Assembly (NCBI GenBank): GCA_038248985.1
Contig: JBBRWV010000005.1
Location: forward strand, 1 to 54,565
Source: JBBRWV01 sp038248985
Lineage (GTDB): Bacteria; Planctomycetota; Phycisphaerae; WQYP01
Direction: 5' to 3'
Length of the DNA: 54,565 nt
The notes under the pieces were generated by a model. It was not told the origin of the DNA. It was given only the letters and a program-made list of their open reading frames with translations, and did no database searches. Each line of letters begins with the position of its first letter. Positions within the stretch are counted from its first letter, which is position 1. Shown here one piece after another: positions 7,835-15,776 of this stretch. The translations under genes were made by a program, and so were the position numbers.

Positions 7835-8266
7835 TTATTCGCGGGCGTCGGGCAATAGTTTGGGGAGAGTGACCCAGAGGAGGCCGTCGTGATAGTTGGC
7901 GGCGATGCCTTCGTGGCGGACAGTGGCGGGGATTTCGATGCTGCGACAGAAGGTGCCGTGGTCGATTTCCATGAGGTGTACGGCGACGGCGGGTGAACCG
8001 TCGGGGGGGATGGGGGATTGGCGGCGGCCGCGGATGATGACGAATTCTTTTTCGAGGGAGACTTCGATGTCATGGGCATCCATGCCGGAGAGGTCGGCGC
8101 AGAGGACGAAGGCGGTGAGGGTTTCGTAGAGGTTGACGGGAGGGCGGAAGGCGTCTGTGGGAGAGAAGCCGTGGTATTGGCGGCGCATTTCGCGATCGAC
8201 GACGTGGTTCATCTGGCGGACGAGGCTGGAGAATTCGTCGGCGAGTTCAATAGGGATAGCGACCAT
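7835..8266 (-). CDS. Hsp20/alpha-crystallin small heat-shock protein
   Basis: ATP-independent holdase chaperone of 143 residues. The ATG at 8266 follows AGGAG by seven bases. Upstream in-frame codons back to 8341 give an unconserved basic leader. The alpha-crystallin domain spans about 42-135: FRPPVNLYETLTAFVLCADLSGMD is the first strand set, FVIIRGRRQ the core, and the conserved GxLxVxLPK signature appears as DGLLWVTLPKLLP at the C-terminus. FCRSIEIPATV also fits the family. It precedes lon by 53 bases, coupling a holdase and a protease for stress-damaged proteins. The C-terminal I-x-I oligomerisation tail is short or missing. Confidence 0.9.
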   Translation of the reverse strand: MVAIPIELADEFSSLVRQMNHVVDREMRRQYHGFSPTDAFRPPVNLYETLTAFVLCADLSGMDAHDIEVSLEKEFVIIRGRRQSPIPPDGSPAVAVHLMEIDHGTFCRSIEIPATVRHEGIAANYHDGLLWVTLPKLLPDARE

Positions 8267-8479
8267 GGGCAACTCCTGAATTTGCAGACGGAGGATTGTA
8301 TACAAGTTTTGGCGGATCGTCTTGTGGCGGAACTTTCTCAAAAAGGCAAATCAATTTTGGATTGCGGATTGGGGAGGCACGAGCCGCCTCTGAGATAGGC
8401 GGTTTGTACCCTTTAGATAATAATATGGCCTATGCTTAGCAATAAGAAGGTAATGAATTGGTTAGCTAAATGAGGATTC
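8267..8479. promoter_or_regulatory. Divergent intergenic region between hsp20 and the RND pump gene
   Basis: A 213-base gap that must hold promoters for both directions. It contains a perfect ten-base palindrome TTGTATACAA (8296-8305) in the hsp20 leader, a small hairpin CCGCCT/AGGCGG (about 8385-8402) and an AT-rich stretch (about 8412-8426, AGATAATAATAT) upstream of the pump gene. No well-spaced -35/-10 pair, CIRCE or other known heat-shock operator was recognised. Confidence 0.4.
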
Positions 8480-11400
8480 ATGCAGAAGTTAGCAGAGATT
8501 TGTATAAGGCGGCCGGTATTTGCCAGCATGATCATTTTAGCACTGGTGGTGGTGGGATCGGCGGCATTTTTTAGGTTGGGAGTGGATCGATTTCCAGCGG
8601 TGGATGTGCCGCGAGTGACGATACGGACATCTTTGCCGGGTGCGCCGCCAGAGCTGGTGGAGACGGAGGTGACGGAGCGGATCGAGGAGGCGGTGAACAC
8701 GGTGGAGGGGATTACGGAATTGCGATCGATCACGGGTCAGGGGACGTCGGCGGTCATTGTGTCGTTTGATCTGAAGCGGGATATCGATGCAGCGGCGCAG
8801 GATGTACGGGACCGGGTGGCGACGGTGCAACGGGATTTGACGCGGGCGGGGGCGGATCCACCGACGATCAGCAAGTTCAGCAATGATGATGCGCCGGTGA
8901 TGACGATTGCGATATCGGGGCCGCGGTCGTTGCGGGAATTGACGGAGGTGGCGGACAAGCAGATCAAGGAGGTGCTGGAGCGATCGAGCGGAGTGGGTGA
9001 GGTGCGGGTTGTGGGGGGTGCGCAACGGGCTATGAATGTGTGGGTGGATGCGGATCGATTGGCGGCGTATGAGTTGCCGATCACGGCGGTGCGGGATGCG
9101 CTGGTGCGGCAGAATGCGGATATTCCTGGGGGGAACCTGACGAATGCGCAACGGGAGGCGGCGGTGCGGATACCGGGGCGTCTGCAATCGGCGGCGGAGT
9201 TTGACGAAATTGTGATCGCCAAGCTGAATGGCGAAGTGGTGCGATTGAAGGACATCGGGCGGGCGAGTGACGACACGAAGGAGCAGCGGTCGGCGTCGTG
9301 GTTGAACGGGGTACCGACGGTGGTGGTGGAGGTGAGGCGGCAGAGCGGGGCGAACACGGTGGCAGTGATCAACGATGTGAAGGCGGCGCTGGGAAAGGCG
9401 AAGTGGGGGCTGGCAAGCGATATACGGGTGGAGGTGATACGGGATCAGTCGAATTATATCGAGGCGGCGCTGAACGAGATCAATTTGCACCTGGTGCTGG
9501 GGTCGGGGCTGGCGTGCCTGGTGGTGCTGGCGTTCATGCGTAACTGGCGCAGCACGTTTATTGCGGGGATCGCGATACCGACGTCGGTGATTGCGACATT
9601 TGGGATGATGTACGCGTTGGGATTCACGCTGAACAGCGTGACGATGCTGGCGCTGGTGCTGATGGTCGGGGTGGTGATCGATGATGCGATCGTGGTGCTG
9701 GAGAATATTTTTCATTTCATCGAAGAGAAGAAGATGAACCCGTTCGATGCGGCGCGGGAGGCGACGCGGGAGATCGGGCTGGCGGTGCTGGCGACGACGC
9801 TGAGCCTGGTGGTGATCTTTGTGCCGGTGTCGTTTATGAGCAGCGTCTCGGGGCGGTTTTTGTTTCAGTTCGGGATCACGGCGGCGGTGGCGGTGCTGGT
9901 GTCGCTGCTGGTGAGTTTCACGTTGACGCCGATGATGAGCTCGCGGTTGATCAAGGTGAAGGCGGGCGGAGCGAACGAGGCGGCGAAATCTCGGCGAGGA
10001 TTTTACGGATTGATTGATGGTGCCTACACCTGGATGTTGAAGTTGTCGATGCGCTTTCGGCTGGTGGTGGCATTGTTTGCGGTGGGGGTGATGCTGCTGT
10101 CGATACCGTTGTACCGGGCGGTGAAGCAGGAGTATGTGCCGAGTGATGTGGACGAGGCGGAGTTTCAGGTGAACATCACGGCGCCGGAAGGTGCGAGTTT
10201 TGAATCGATGCGCGACGCAATGAAGCAGGTGGACGAGGAGGTGCGCAAAGTGCCGGGGGTGACGCTGACATTGACGAGTGCGGGAGGCGGGTGGATCGGG
10301 CAGGTGAACTCCGGGGGGCTCTATGTGCGTATTGAGCCACATAAAAAACGGGTATTTTCACTAGGCAGGTTGTTTTCTGAGACGCTGCGTGGGACTCCGC
10401 AGAAGGCATTTGCGGGGAACTATTCACAGCGCGATGTCATGATGAACGTGCGGAAGGCTCTCGCGAAATTTAAGCAGTTGCGTGCAGGGGTGCAGAATTA
10501 TCCGTCATTCAACGTGGGCGGGTCGTCAGCGGATGTTGATTTTGTTTTGCGCGGGCCGGAGCTGGAGAACTTGCTGCAGTATGCGGAGGAGTTGCGTGAT
10601 AAGACGCAGCCGGGGGAGAACGGGGAAGCGGCGGAGATTCCCGGGATATTGGATGCGAATACGTCGCTGCGCCTCGACAAGCCGGAATTGCAGATCGTGA
10701 TCAACCGGAAACGGGCGGATGATTTGGGAGTAAGCCCGCAGGATCTGGGGGCTGCGATACGGCTGCTGGTGGGCGGGGATGAACGGGTGAGCCGATTCAG
10801 GGATGAGGTGATAGGCGAAGTTTATGACGTGCAGTTGCGACTGGAAGTGAAAGACCGATTGAAGGACGACCAATTGCAGTCGTTGTTTTTACCCCGGCAG
10901 GATACGGGCGGCCAACTAGTGGAACTCTCCAACATTGCGGACATCAAGACGGTGAATTCGGCATCACGGATTGACCGACTGGACAGGCAAAGGACGGTGG
11001 CAATACGGGCGTCGGTGGCACCGGGCTTTGCGCAAGCGGATCGCATCGCGGCGTTGCGCCAAACGGTAGCGAAGATGAATTTGCCGGCGACGTATACGAA
11101 CACGATCAGCGGGCGTGCGAAGGAACTGGAGACGACGTTTGTCGAGTTCCTGTGGGCTTTTCTGCTATCGGTGATTTTCATGTACATCATCCTGGCATCG
11201 CAATATGAGTCGCTGGTGCATCCGTTGACCATTTTGTTGAGCCTTCCGCTGAGCGTTCCGTTTGCGTTATTTTCACTATGGGCGAGCGGCGGGACGCTGA
11301 ATCTTTATTCGGCGCTGGGGATACTGGTGCTGTTCGGCGTGGTGAAGAAGAATGCCATTTTGCAGATCGACCACATGAATCAGCTACGGCAAAAAGGTTT

Positions 11401-11713
11401 GTCACGTTTTGATGCGATTATCCAGGGGAATCGGGATCGGTTGCGGCCGATCCTGATGACGACACTGGCGCTGGTGGCGGGGATGCTGCCACTGTGGCTG
11501 GGATCGGGGCCGGGATCGGAGGAGCGTCGCGCGGTGGCGGTGGTGGTGATTGGGGGGCAGACGTTGTCGCTATTGTTGACGCTGCTGGTGACACCGGTGG
11601 TGTATTCGCTGCTGGAGGATGTGGCGTCGGTTGTGCGGGGGCAGAAGCGGCCGGCGAATACGGCGGTGAAGAAGACGGTGACGGCGGTGGTGGAACACGC
11701 TGGCAGCGCGTGA
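8480..11713 (+). CDS. RND-family efflux transporter permease (AcrB/MdtB-like)
   Basis: Inner-membrane proton-driven exporter of 1,077 residues, the usual length for the HAE-1/AcrB group. It starts with the family hallmark MQKLAEICIRRPVFASMIIL and has a GAGG site upstream. The proton-relay residues are present: D401/D402 in VGVVIDDAIVVLENI and K957 in VVKKNAIL. Large periplasmic loops follow TM1 and TM7, with repeats such as TLPGAPPELVETEVTERIEE-type segments. Such pumps work with a periplasmic adapter and a TolC-like channel, but neither gene is adjacent: hsp20 lies upstream and a convergent lipoprotein operon downstream. The partners must be elsewhere. Substrates (drugs, detergents, lipids or signals) cannot be told from the sequence. 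Confidence 0.95.
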   Translation: MQKLAEICIRRPVFASMIILALVVVGSAAFFRLGVDRFPAVDVPRVTIRTSLPGAPPELVETEVTERIEEAVNTVEGITELRSITGQGTSAVIVSFDLKRDIDAAAQDVRDRVATVQRDLTRAGADPPTISKFSNDDAPVMTIAISGPRSLRELTEVADKQIKEVLERSSGVGEVRVVGGAQRAMNVWVDADRLAAYELPITAVRDALVRQNADIPGGNLTNAQREAAVRIPGRLQSAAEFDEIVIAKLNGEVVRLKDIGRASDDTKEQRSASWLNGVPTVVVEVRRQSGANTVAVINDVKAALGKAKWGLASDIRVEVIRDQSNYIEAALNEINLHLVLGSGLACLVVLAFMRNWRSTFIAGIAIPTSVIATFGMMYALGFTLNSVTMLALVLMVGVVIDDAIVVLENIFHFIEEKKMNPFDAAREATREIGLAVLATTLSLVVIFVPVSFMSSVSGRFLFQFGITAAVAVLVSLLVSFTLTPMMSSRLIKVKAGGANEAAKSRRGFYGLIDGAYTWMLKLSMRFRLVVALFAVGVMLLSIPLYRAVKQEYVPSDVDEAEFQVNITAPEGASFESMRDAMKQVDEEVRKVPGVTLTLTSAGGGWIGQVNSGGLYVRIEPHKKRVFSLGRLFSETLRGTPQKAFAGNYSQRDVMMNVRKALAKFKQLRAGVQNYPSFNVGGSSADVDFVLRGPELENLLQYAEELRDKTQPGENGEAAEIPGILDANTSLRLDKPELQIVINRKRADDLGVSPQDLGAAIRLLVGGDERVSRFRDEVIGEVYDVQLRLEVKDRLKDDQLQSLFLPRQDTGGQLVELSNIADIKTVNSASRIDRLDRQRTVAIRASVAPGFAQADRIAALRQTVAKMNLPATYTNTISGRAKELETTFVEFLWAFLLSVIFMYIILASQYESLVHPLTILLSLPLSVPFALFSLWASGGTLNLYSALGILVLFGVVKKNAILQIDHMNQLRQKGLSRFDAIIQGNRDRLRPILMTTLALVAGMLPLWLGSGPGSEERRAVAVVVIGGQTLSLLLTLLVTPVVYSLLEDVASVVRGQKRPANTAVKKTVTAVVEHAGSA

Positions 11714-11776
11714 TTATCTGTCAGAAGATTGCGATGCAGGTTGGGACGTGGTGTGGTGTGGGTTGTGGTGGCGAGG

Positions 11777-11803
11777 CGTTCCTGCCGAGTGAGGGCGGGA
11801 ACG
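11777..11803. terminator. Hairpin between convergent transcription units
   Basis: CGTTCC-T-GCC (11777-11786) pairs with GGC-G-GGAACG (11794-11803) around a seven-base loop: six plus three base pairs with one mismatch. It lies in the 145-base gap between the RND gene and the convergent lipoprotein operon. No T-run follows on either strand, so an intrinsic terminator role is uncertain. Nothing else was found in the gap. Confidence 0.35.
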
Positions 11804-11858
11804 ATCTTGATGGGACCGCGGATGACGATGCGCTGGTAATGATCCCAAGTGTGCCGGT

Positions 11859-12038
11859 TTACTTCATTTTTTCTACCCTCCCTGCATCGATCAGTTGCTG
11901 GTCAATCTCCACCGGTTCTGGAACATCCAGCCATTGGGAATAGGTAGAATCGATGCGTGAGTGCATTACGATGCTTCGGTCACAGGCGGTGAGTGACACG
12001 AAGCCAAGCGTCAGAGCAATCATCGGCAGTGTTCGCAT
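11859..12038 (-). CDS. Small lipoprotein (59 residues), last gene of the VIT/sigma operon
   Basis: A short frame with ATG at 12038, two bases after the stop of the VIT/vWA gene, and an AAGGA site inside that gene's end. The protein begins MRTLPMIALTLGFVSLTACD: a signal peptide with a lipobox (LTAC, cysteine 19), so it should be lipidated and anchored in a membrane. The mature part is only about 40 residues, acidic, ending in RVEKMK, with one WLDVPEPVEIDQQL stretch and no known domain. Translational coupling suggests it is made together with the VIT protein and may act with it. The frame is short, but the start context, lipobox and position support a real gene. Confidence 0.7.
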   Translation of the reverse strand: MRTLPMIALTLGFVSLTACDRSIVMHSRIDSTYSQWLDVPEPVEIDQQLIDAGRVEKMK

Positions 12039-12040
12039 GA

Positions 12041-14206
12041 TTATTCCTTTACGGTGGTTTCATATTTGACACCATCGGGCATGGGAACGGGAACGGCGAT
12101 GGTGGTGCCGTGGTCGCCGGCGGTCTTAGTGAGGGAATCGACAGCGACGAAGGCGGTGAAGGGGGACATAAGGCCGTATTCGAGGGCGGGGGCTTTTACA
12201 TCTTTGGTGATATCGGTATCGGTGCGAATGGCGGTGTCGGTGAGATCGGCGATTTTCATGCGAGCCCAGATGGTGCGAATGCCGGGGTTTTGATCGGTGT
12301 TGTCGTCGCCCATGGTGAGGCTGAACGAGCGTTGTTCCTTACCGGCCTGGCCGCAGATTTGCGCGGTGCCGGAAGAGGTGCCCTGGAAGCGGCCGGTGAT
12401 GATGACGGGCTTTCCAACGAAGAGGTCGGGGACTTTTTTGGGGTAGACGTCGGTGACTTTGAGGCCGTCGAACTGAAGGGCAATGTTGGTGAGGGCGGGG
12501 TGACTGATGCGTTCGAAATAGGCGTTCATGATGGGCTCGGCCTGGTCGTTGAGCGAGAGGTAGGCGGCGGTGCCGTTGCCGATTTGGGCCATGGAGTTGA
12601 GGAGGTAGCGATTGGGGGAGGAGCCGACGCCGAAGGAGAAGACGCGGGAGGCGGAGAGTTTGGCATAGAGGGAGCGGAGGATTTCGGTTTCGTTGCCGAT
12701 GAAGCCGTCGGTGAGGAAGGCGACAACGCGGGTGCGATTTTCATCGTGGTGGAAGTCGAGGGCCTTGTTGATGCCGAGGAGCATTTCCGTGCCGCCGCCT
12801 TCGTTTAGATCATGGACGTAGGTTTCGGCCTTGCGGCGATTTTCTGCGGAGGCAGAGAGAGGGGAGGCGGCCATTTGCGAGGCACTGCCGGCGAACTGCA
12901 CGATTTGGAAAGTGTCGGTGGCATCCATTTTTCCGAGGGCGACAGCGACGGCATTTTTGCATTGTGCGAGGGGCTCGCCACTCATGGAGCCGGAGGTGTC
13001 GACGACGAAAACCATTTCGACGGAGCGGCGCGGGAGGCTTTTGAGTTCTTCAGGGGGGACGAGCATGAGGGTGAAGAAGCCGCCGTTGCCTTTGGCGTCT
13101 TTTTGGACAAACATGGCGGATTTGACGGTTTTTCCGGCGACTTTGTAGCGGAGGACGAAGTCTTTATTGGGGATGGAGTCGGCTTGGTCCAATTTAATGG
13201 AGGTGCGGCCGGCGGCTTGTTCCTGCTGCTGGATTTTGTGATTGACGGAATTGAGTTTTTCGATGGTGACACCGGCGTGGAGATCGACGGCGAGGGAAAT
13301 ATCGTGGCCGCTGCGGTCGGTGGGTTTGAGGTATGGGACTTCGGAGGATTGGCCGGAGGTGCCGTGGCGGCCGCGGGAGATGGCGCCGATGCCATCGGTG
13401 GTGCCTTCGGGGTTGTAACGGGGGCCGACGACCATGGGGAAGGCCCATTCATACCAGCCATCCTGATAGGAGAGGGTGTGAAAGTAGCGGATTTGGATGT
13501 CGATTTTTTTACCGGGTTCGATGTTGGCGACGCGCTGGGTGAAGATGTTGGGGCGTTCTTGCGTCATGAGGGAGGCGACGTAGCCTTGCGTTTTGGCGGC
13601 ATTGTATATCTTGGTGGCTTCTTCGCGCTCGCGGATGATGCCGCGGATTTTGCGGTCGCCGACGGTCATTACGAATTCGTTGATGCCGGCGTTGTCGGGA
13701 AGGGGGAAGACGTAGACGGCTTCGATTTTTTCGGGGAAGTTGTTTTCGAATTGTTGCGTGACGAGGACGGAGGAGATGTAGCCGGAGATGGTGGCTTTGA
13801 CGTCGGTATGTTTGAGGGGGACGGGGATGAATTTTTGGTCTTTTTCGATGGCGAGTGTGCCGGAGGTTGGGGTTTGGTCATCGGGAATGGCTGTGGTGCG
13901 GGATTGATCGGCGGTGGGTTTTTGAATGATCCAGAGTTCATCCTGGCCTGCCGAGGCTGTTGATTTGGAGGGGAATGCAGCACCCGATGCTCGACCCATC
14001 ATGAACTTCTGCTTTCCCGTGGCCCGTGACTCGTTCGACCCGTCCTGGTATCTACGATCAAATCCCACGTTCTGCTCATCGTATAAGCTTGATAGATGAT
14101 TGAATTTGGACTCACTGGACCGTGGCCCATTGCACGCAACAAAAAGAATCGCCGTCGTGATCATCATGAACAGCGCCACCAGCGAACATATCCACTTGCT
14201 TTTCAT
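12041..14206 (-). CDS. VIT and von Willebrand factor A domain lipoprotein
   Basis: Large surface or periplasmic protein of 721 residues. From the ATG at 14206 (GAAGAG upstream) a lipoprotein signal peptide ends in the lipobox LFVAC (cysteine 25). The VIT domain covers about 125-250 (VKATISGYISSVLVTQQFEN, then EAVYVFPLPDNAGINEF). The vWA domain covers about 395-580 with an intact MIDAS: DTSGSMS, the threonine of GGGTEM and the aspartate of FLTDGFIGN. vWA domains with MIDAS bind a divalent metal and a protein ligand. VIT-vWA proteins are related to inter-alpha-trypsin-inhibitor heavy chains. The C-terminal region (about 590-721) is beta-rich. In operon order it follows the cohesin-like gene by 21 bases. 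A longer frame beginning with TTG at 14227 is possible but less likely. Confidence 0.93.
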   Translation of the reverse strand: MKSKWICSLVALFMMITTAILFVACNGPRSSESKFNHLSSLYDEQNVGFDRRYQDGSNESRATGKQKFMMGRASGAAFPSKSTASAGQDELWIIQKPTADQSRTTAIPDDQTPTSGTLAIEKDQKFIPVPLKHTDVKATISGYISSVLVTQQFENNFPEKIEAVYVFPLPDNAGINEFVMTVGDRKIRGIIREREEATKIYNAAKTQGYVASLMTQERPNIFTQRVANIEPGKKIDIQIRYFHTLSYQDGWYEWAFPMVVGPRYNPEGTTDGIGAISRGRHGTSGQSSEVPYLKPTDRSGHDISLAVDLHAGVTIEKLNSVNHKIQQQEQAAGRTSIKLDQADSIPNKDFVLRYKVAGKTVKSAMFVQKDAKGNGGFFTLMLVPPEELKSLPRRSVEMVFVVDTSGSMSGEPLAQCKNAVAVALGKMDATDTFQIVQFAGSASQMAASPLSASAENRRKAETYVHDLNEGGGTEMLLGINKALDFHHDENRTRVVAFLTDGFIGNETEILRSLYAKLSASRVFSFGVGSSPNRYLLNSMAQIGNGTAAYLSLNDQAEPIMNAYFERISHPALTNIALQFDGLKVTDVYPKKVPDLFVGKPVIITGRFQGTSSGTAQICGQAGKEQRSFSLTMGDDNTDQNPGIRTIWARMKIADLTDTAIRTDTDITKDVKAPALEYGLMSPFTAFVAVDSLTKTAGDHGTTIAVPVPMPDGVKYETTVKE

Positions 14207-14227
14207 CACGGTCTCTTCAAGGAACAA

Positions 14228-14695
14228 TCAGTTTACGCCAGCGGTGGCAGGAATTTTTTCGCCGCTGGGGCCGCAGGACTCCATCAGTTTGACCACGTAG
14301 TGTGGCTTGTCGATTCCGGTGATTTGCATGTGCACGCGGGCGACGCGGGTTTTGCCTTTGGGAAGGCCAACGCCGGTGTTGAAGGCGGCCACGATGATGC
14401 GTTTTCCGTGTAACGCGGCGGGATCATAGTATGGGGGTTCGGCGAAGGCACGATGGTCTCCGCCTTCGAGGCCGACGATTTCGGCGGTGCCATTTTCGAG
14501 GGCGAGTTCGAATTGATAGGCGGCGAGTTTTTGCGTGGCGGAGTCGACCCAGACGTCGACGGATTCAAAGCGGATTTCGGCATTGTCAATGAGAGGAGCT
14601 TCGATGCCGGATTTTGCTTGGTGCCAGACGATCAGCGTGACCAGACTGAGCAAGAGAGCGGCCAAAACAACTTCAAACAAACGCGGGCGTTTCAT
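14228..14695 (-). CDS. Membrane-anchored cohesin-like domain protein
   Basis: A 155-residue protein. The first 25 residues are one hydrophobic anchor (LFEVVLAALLLSLVTLIVW), leaving a beta-rich external domain of about 125 residues. That domain, with the segments VDVWVDSATQKLAAYQFELAL, EIVGLEGGDH and RIIVAAFNTG, then KTRVARVHMQITG, looks like the jelly-roll cohesin fold: an early strand pair, a central I-V-G-V segment and a last strand before the C-terminus. Cohesins bind dockerins, and the gene immediately upstream encodes a dockerin-type calcium loop. The two genes overlap by four bases (ATGA). The cohesin call is by eye and is the weakest part. The anchoring and operon position are clear. 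Confidence 0.7.
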   Translation of the reverse strand: MKRPRLFEVVLAALLLSLVTLIVWHQAKSGIEAPLIDNAEIRFESVDVWVDSATQKLAAYQFELALENGTAEIVGLEGGDHRAFAEPPYYDPAALHGKRIIVAAFNTGVGLPKGKTRVARVHMQITGIDKPHYVVKLMESCGPSGEKIPATAGVN

Positions 14696-15084
14696 CGTGC
14701 AGCCCCCCCACTGTTATCGAGCCGGACGGAGGCGAGGGTAAGTTGATCGATGCGTTGCTGGGTGATGGTGGCATCACCGGCGGCTTGCTTGCGGGCGAGG
14801 GTGAAAGCGTCGGCTATGGAAATGCGGCCATCGTGGTTGATATCGTCGGGATCGTAGGACTGGGCGGAAAACCAGAGGGTGCCGAAGATCGTGAGACAGG
14901 CAGCGGCGCTCAGGCTGGCGGCAGCGAGGATCATTTTGCGGAGGCGACGGCGGCGGGAGATGGAGCTAGAGGCATCGTGAAGAATGACGGCGTCCAGTTC
15001 AACGGGGATGCTGGAGGGGGTTTGAGCGGATTGCCGGAGTTGGTTGATCAGATCGGCTGGAAGTTGGTCGAAATCATTTGCCAT
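14692..15084 (-). CDS. Single-pass membrane protein with dockerin-type EF-hand loop, putative anti-sigma
   Basis: A 130-residue protein encoded 34 bases after an ECF sigma gene. Residues 1-43 are a helical cytoplasmic part (DFDQLPADLINQLRQ...), 44-50 are basic (RRRRLRK), and a transmembrane helix spans about 51-73. Outside the membrane follows a dockerin/EF-hand calcium loop: D81-I-N83-H-D85-G-R-I-S-I-A-D92, then a helix DAFTLARKQAAGD. A type I dockerin normally has two such loops and only one is seen. Its position after a sigma factor, with cytoplasmic tail, single helix and external sensor, is the layout of an anti-sigma factor, although no ZAS or RskA sequence motif is recognised. The stop overlaps the start of the cohesin-like gene. 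Confidence 0.8.
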   Translation of the reverse strand: MANDFDQLPADLINQLRQSAQTPSSIPVELDAVILHDASSSISRRRRLRKMILAAASLSAAACLTIFGTLWFSAQSYDPDDINHDGRISIADAFTLARKQAAGDATITQQRIDQLTLASVRLDNSGGAAR

Positions 15085-15118
15085 ACAGGCCCTTTAGTGC
15101 GTAGGGACGGGGTTGGGT

Positions 15119-15664
15119 TCAAATATTTTCATAATATTTCTGGATGCGGGGATTTTGGCGCAATTCGGCGAGCGCGTGGTGCAGACGGCTTTTGACGGTG
15201 CCGAGGGGGATCTTCAGGAGGGTGGCGATTTCTTCGAGCGAAAGGTCATCCACAAAACGCAGGTTCACTACTTCTTGATGTTCATCCGACAGGTTACGCA
15301 GGAGGATTTGCAGATCGTGTGTGGGGTGGGCGGCCTCGGGGAAGGGGCGGTCGGGGAGGGTGTCGGGGCTCAGGGTGGGCTCGCGACGTTTGCGTTTGCG
15401 GACGACGATGGCGGTATTTTTGACGACGGGGTAGAGGAAGGTCGTCATGCTGGCGGTGAGGGTCAGGCCGGGGAACTTTCGCGCGAGGTAAGCGAAGGTT
15501 TCCTGCAGGACGTCGAGGGTGTCTTCCTGGTTTTGGGTGAAGCGCCAGGCGAGACGATGGACCCACTCCCGATGGCGGTGATAGAGTACGGCGAAGGCGT
15601 CATCGTCGCCGCGATTGATTGCGTCGATGATTTCCAAATCAGAACGTGAGTCGGTCGCTGTCAC
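15119..15664 (-). CDS. ECF-family RNA polymerase sigma factor
   Basis: Group 4 sigma factor of 181 residues, starting at the GTG at 15664 with GGAGAA eight bases upstream. An earlier in-frame GTG at 15754 would add 30 residues unlike sigma factors. Region 2 is evident: LEIIDAINRGDDDAFAVLYHRH, then QEDTLDVLQETFAYLARKF. Region 4 has the helix-turn-helix LSLEEIATLLKIPLGTVKSRLHHALAELR. It heads a five-gene unit on the minus strand whose other members are all membrane or lipid-anchored proteins. It presumably drives its own operon in response to an envelope signal. The gene is divergent from the surface-glycan cluster, with 112 bases between the starts. Confidence 0.93.
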   Translation of the reverse strand: MTATDSRSDLEIIDAINRGDDDAFAVLYHRHREWVHRLAWRFTQNQEDTLDVLQETFAYLARKFPGLTLTASMTTFLYPVVKNTAIVVRKRKRREPTLSPDTLPDRPFPEAAHPTHDLQILLRNLSDEHQEVVNLRFVDDLSLEEIATLLKIPLGTVKSRLHHALAELRQNPRIQKYYENI

Positions 15665-15714
15665 GGGGAGATTCTCCGCGAGGGATGGCGTTACTGCCAG
15701 TCGGAGGCAAAACT

Positions 15715-15743
15715 GGACGGCAGTTGCCTGGGTGGTCGATAAC
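15715..15743 (+). promoter_or_regulatory. Candidate promoter of the first glycan block, with GTCGATAA motif
   Basis: TGGACG (15715-15720), 17 bases, then GATAAC (15738-15743), 33 bases before the GT start codon. The -10-like hexamer is part of GTCGATAA (15735-15742), an octamer that recurs upstream of other units in this cluster. Pattern match only. Confidence 0.4.
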
Positions 15744-15776
15744 TGAAGAAGCACGCAAACTCACAGGAATTTCCGC

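Noticed and set aside
6015..7892. A 625-residue open frame on the plus strand opposite lon and hsp20
   Set aside because: It is antisense to a fully conserved Lon and is Gly/Asp/Glu/Phe-rich without motifs, the usual shadow of a biased high-GC gene. Other long antisense frames (8537-10342, 27981-29534, 33623-35080, 12812-13963) are rejected for the same reason.
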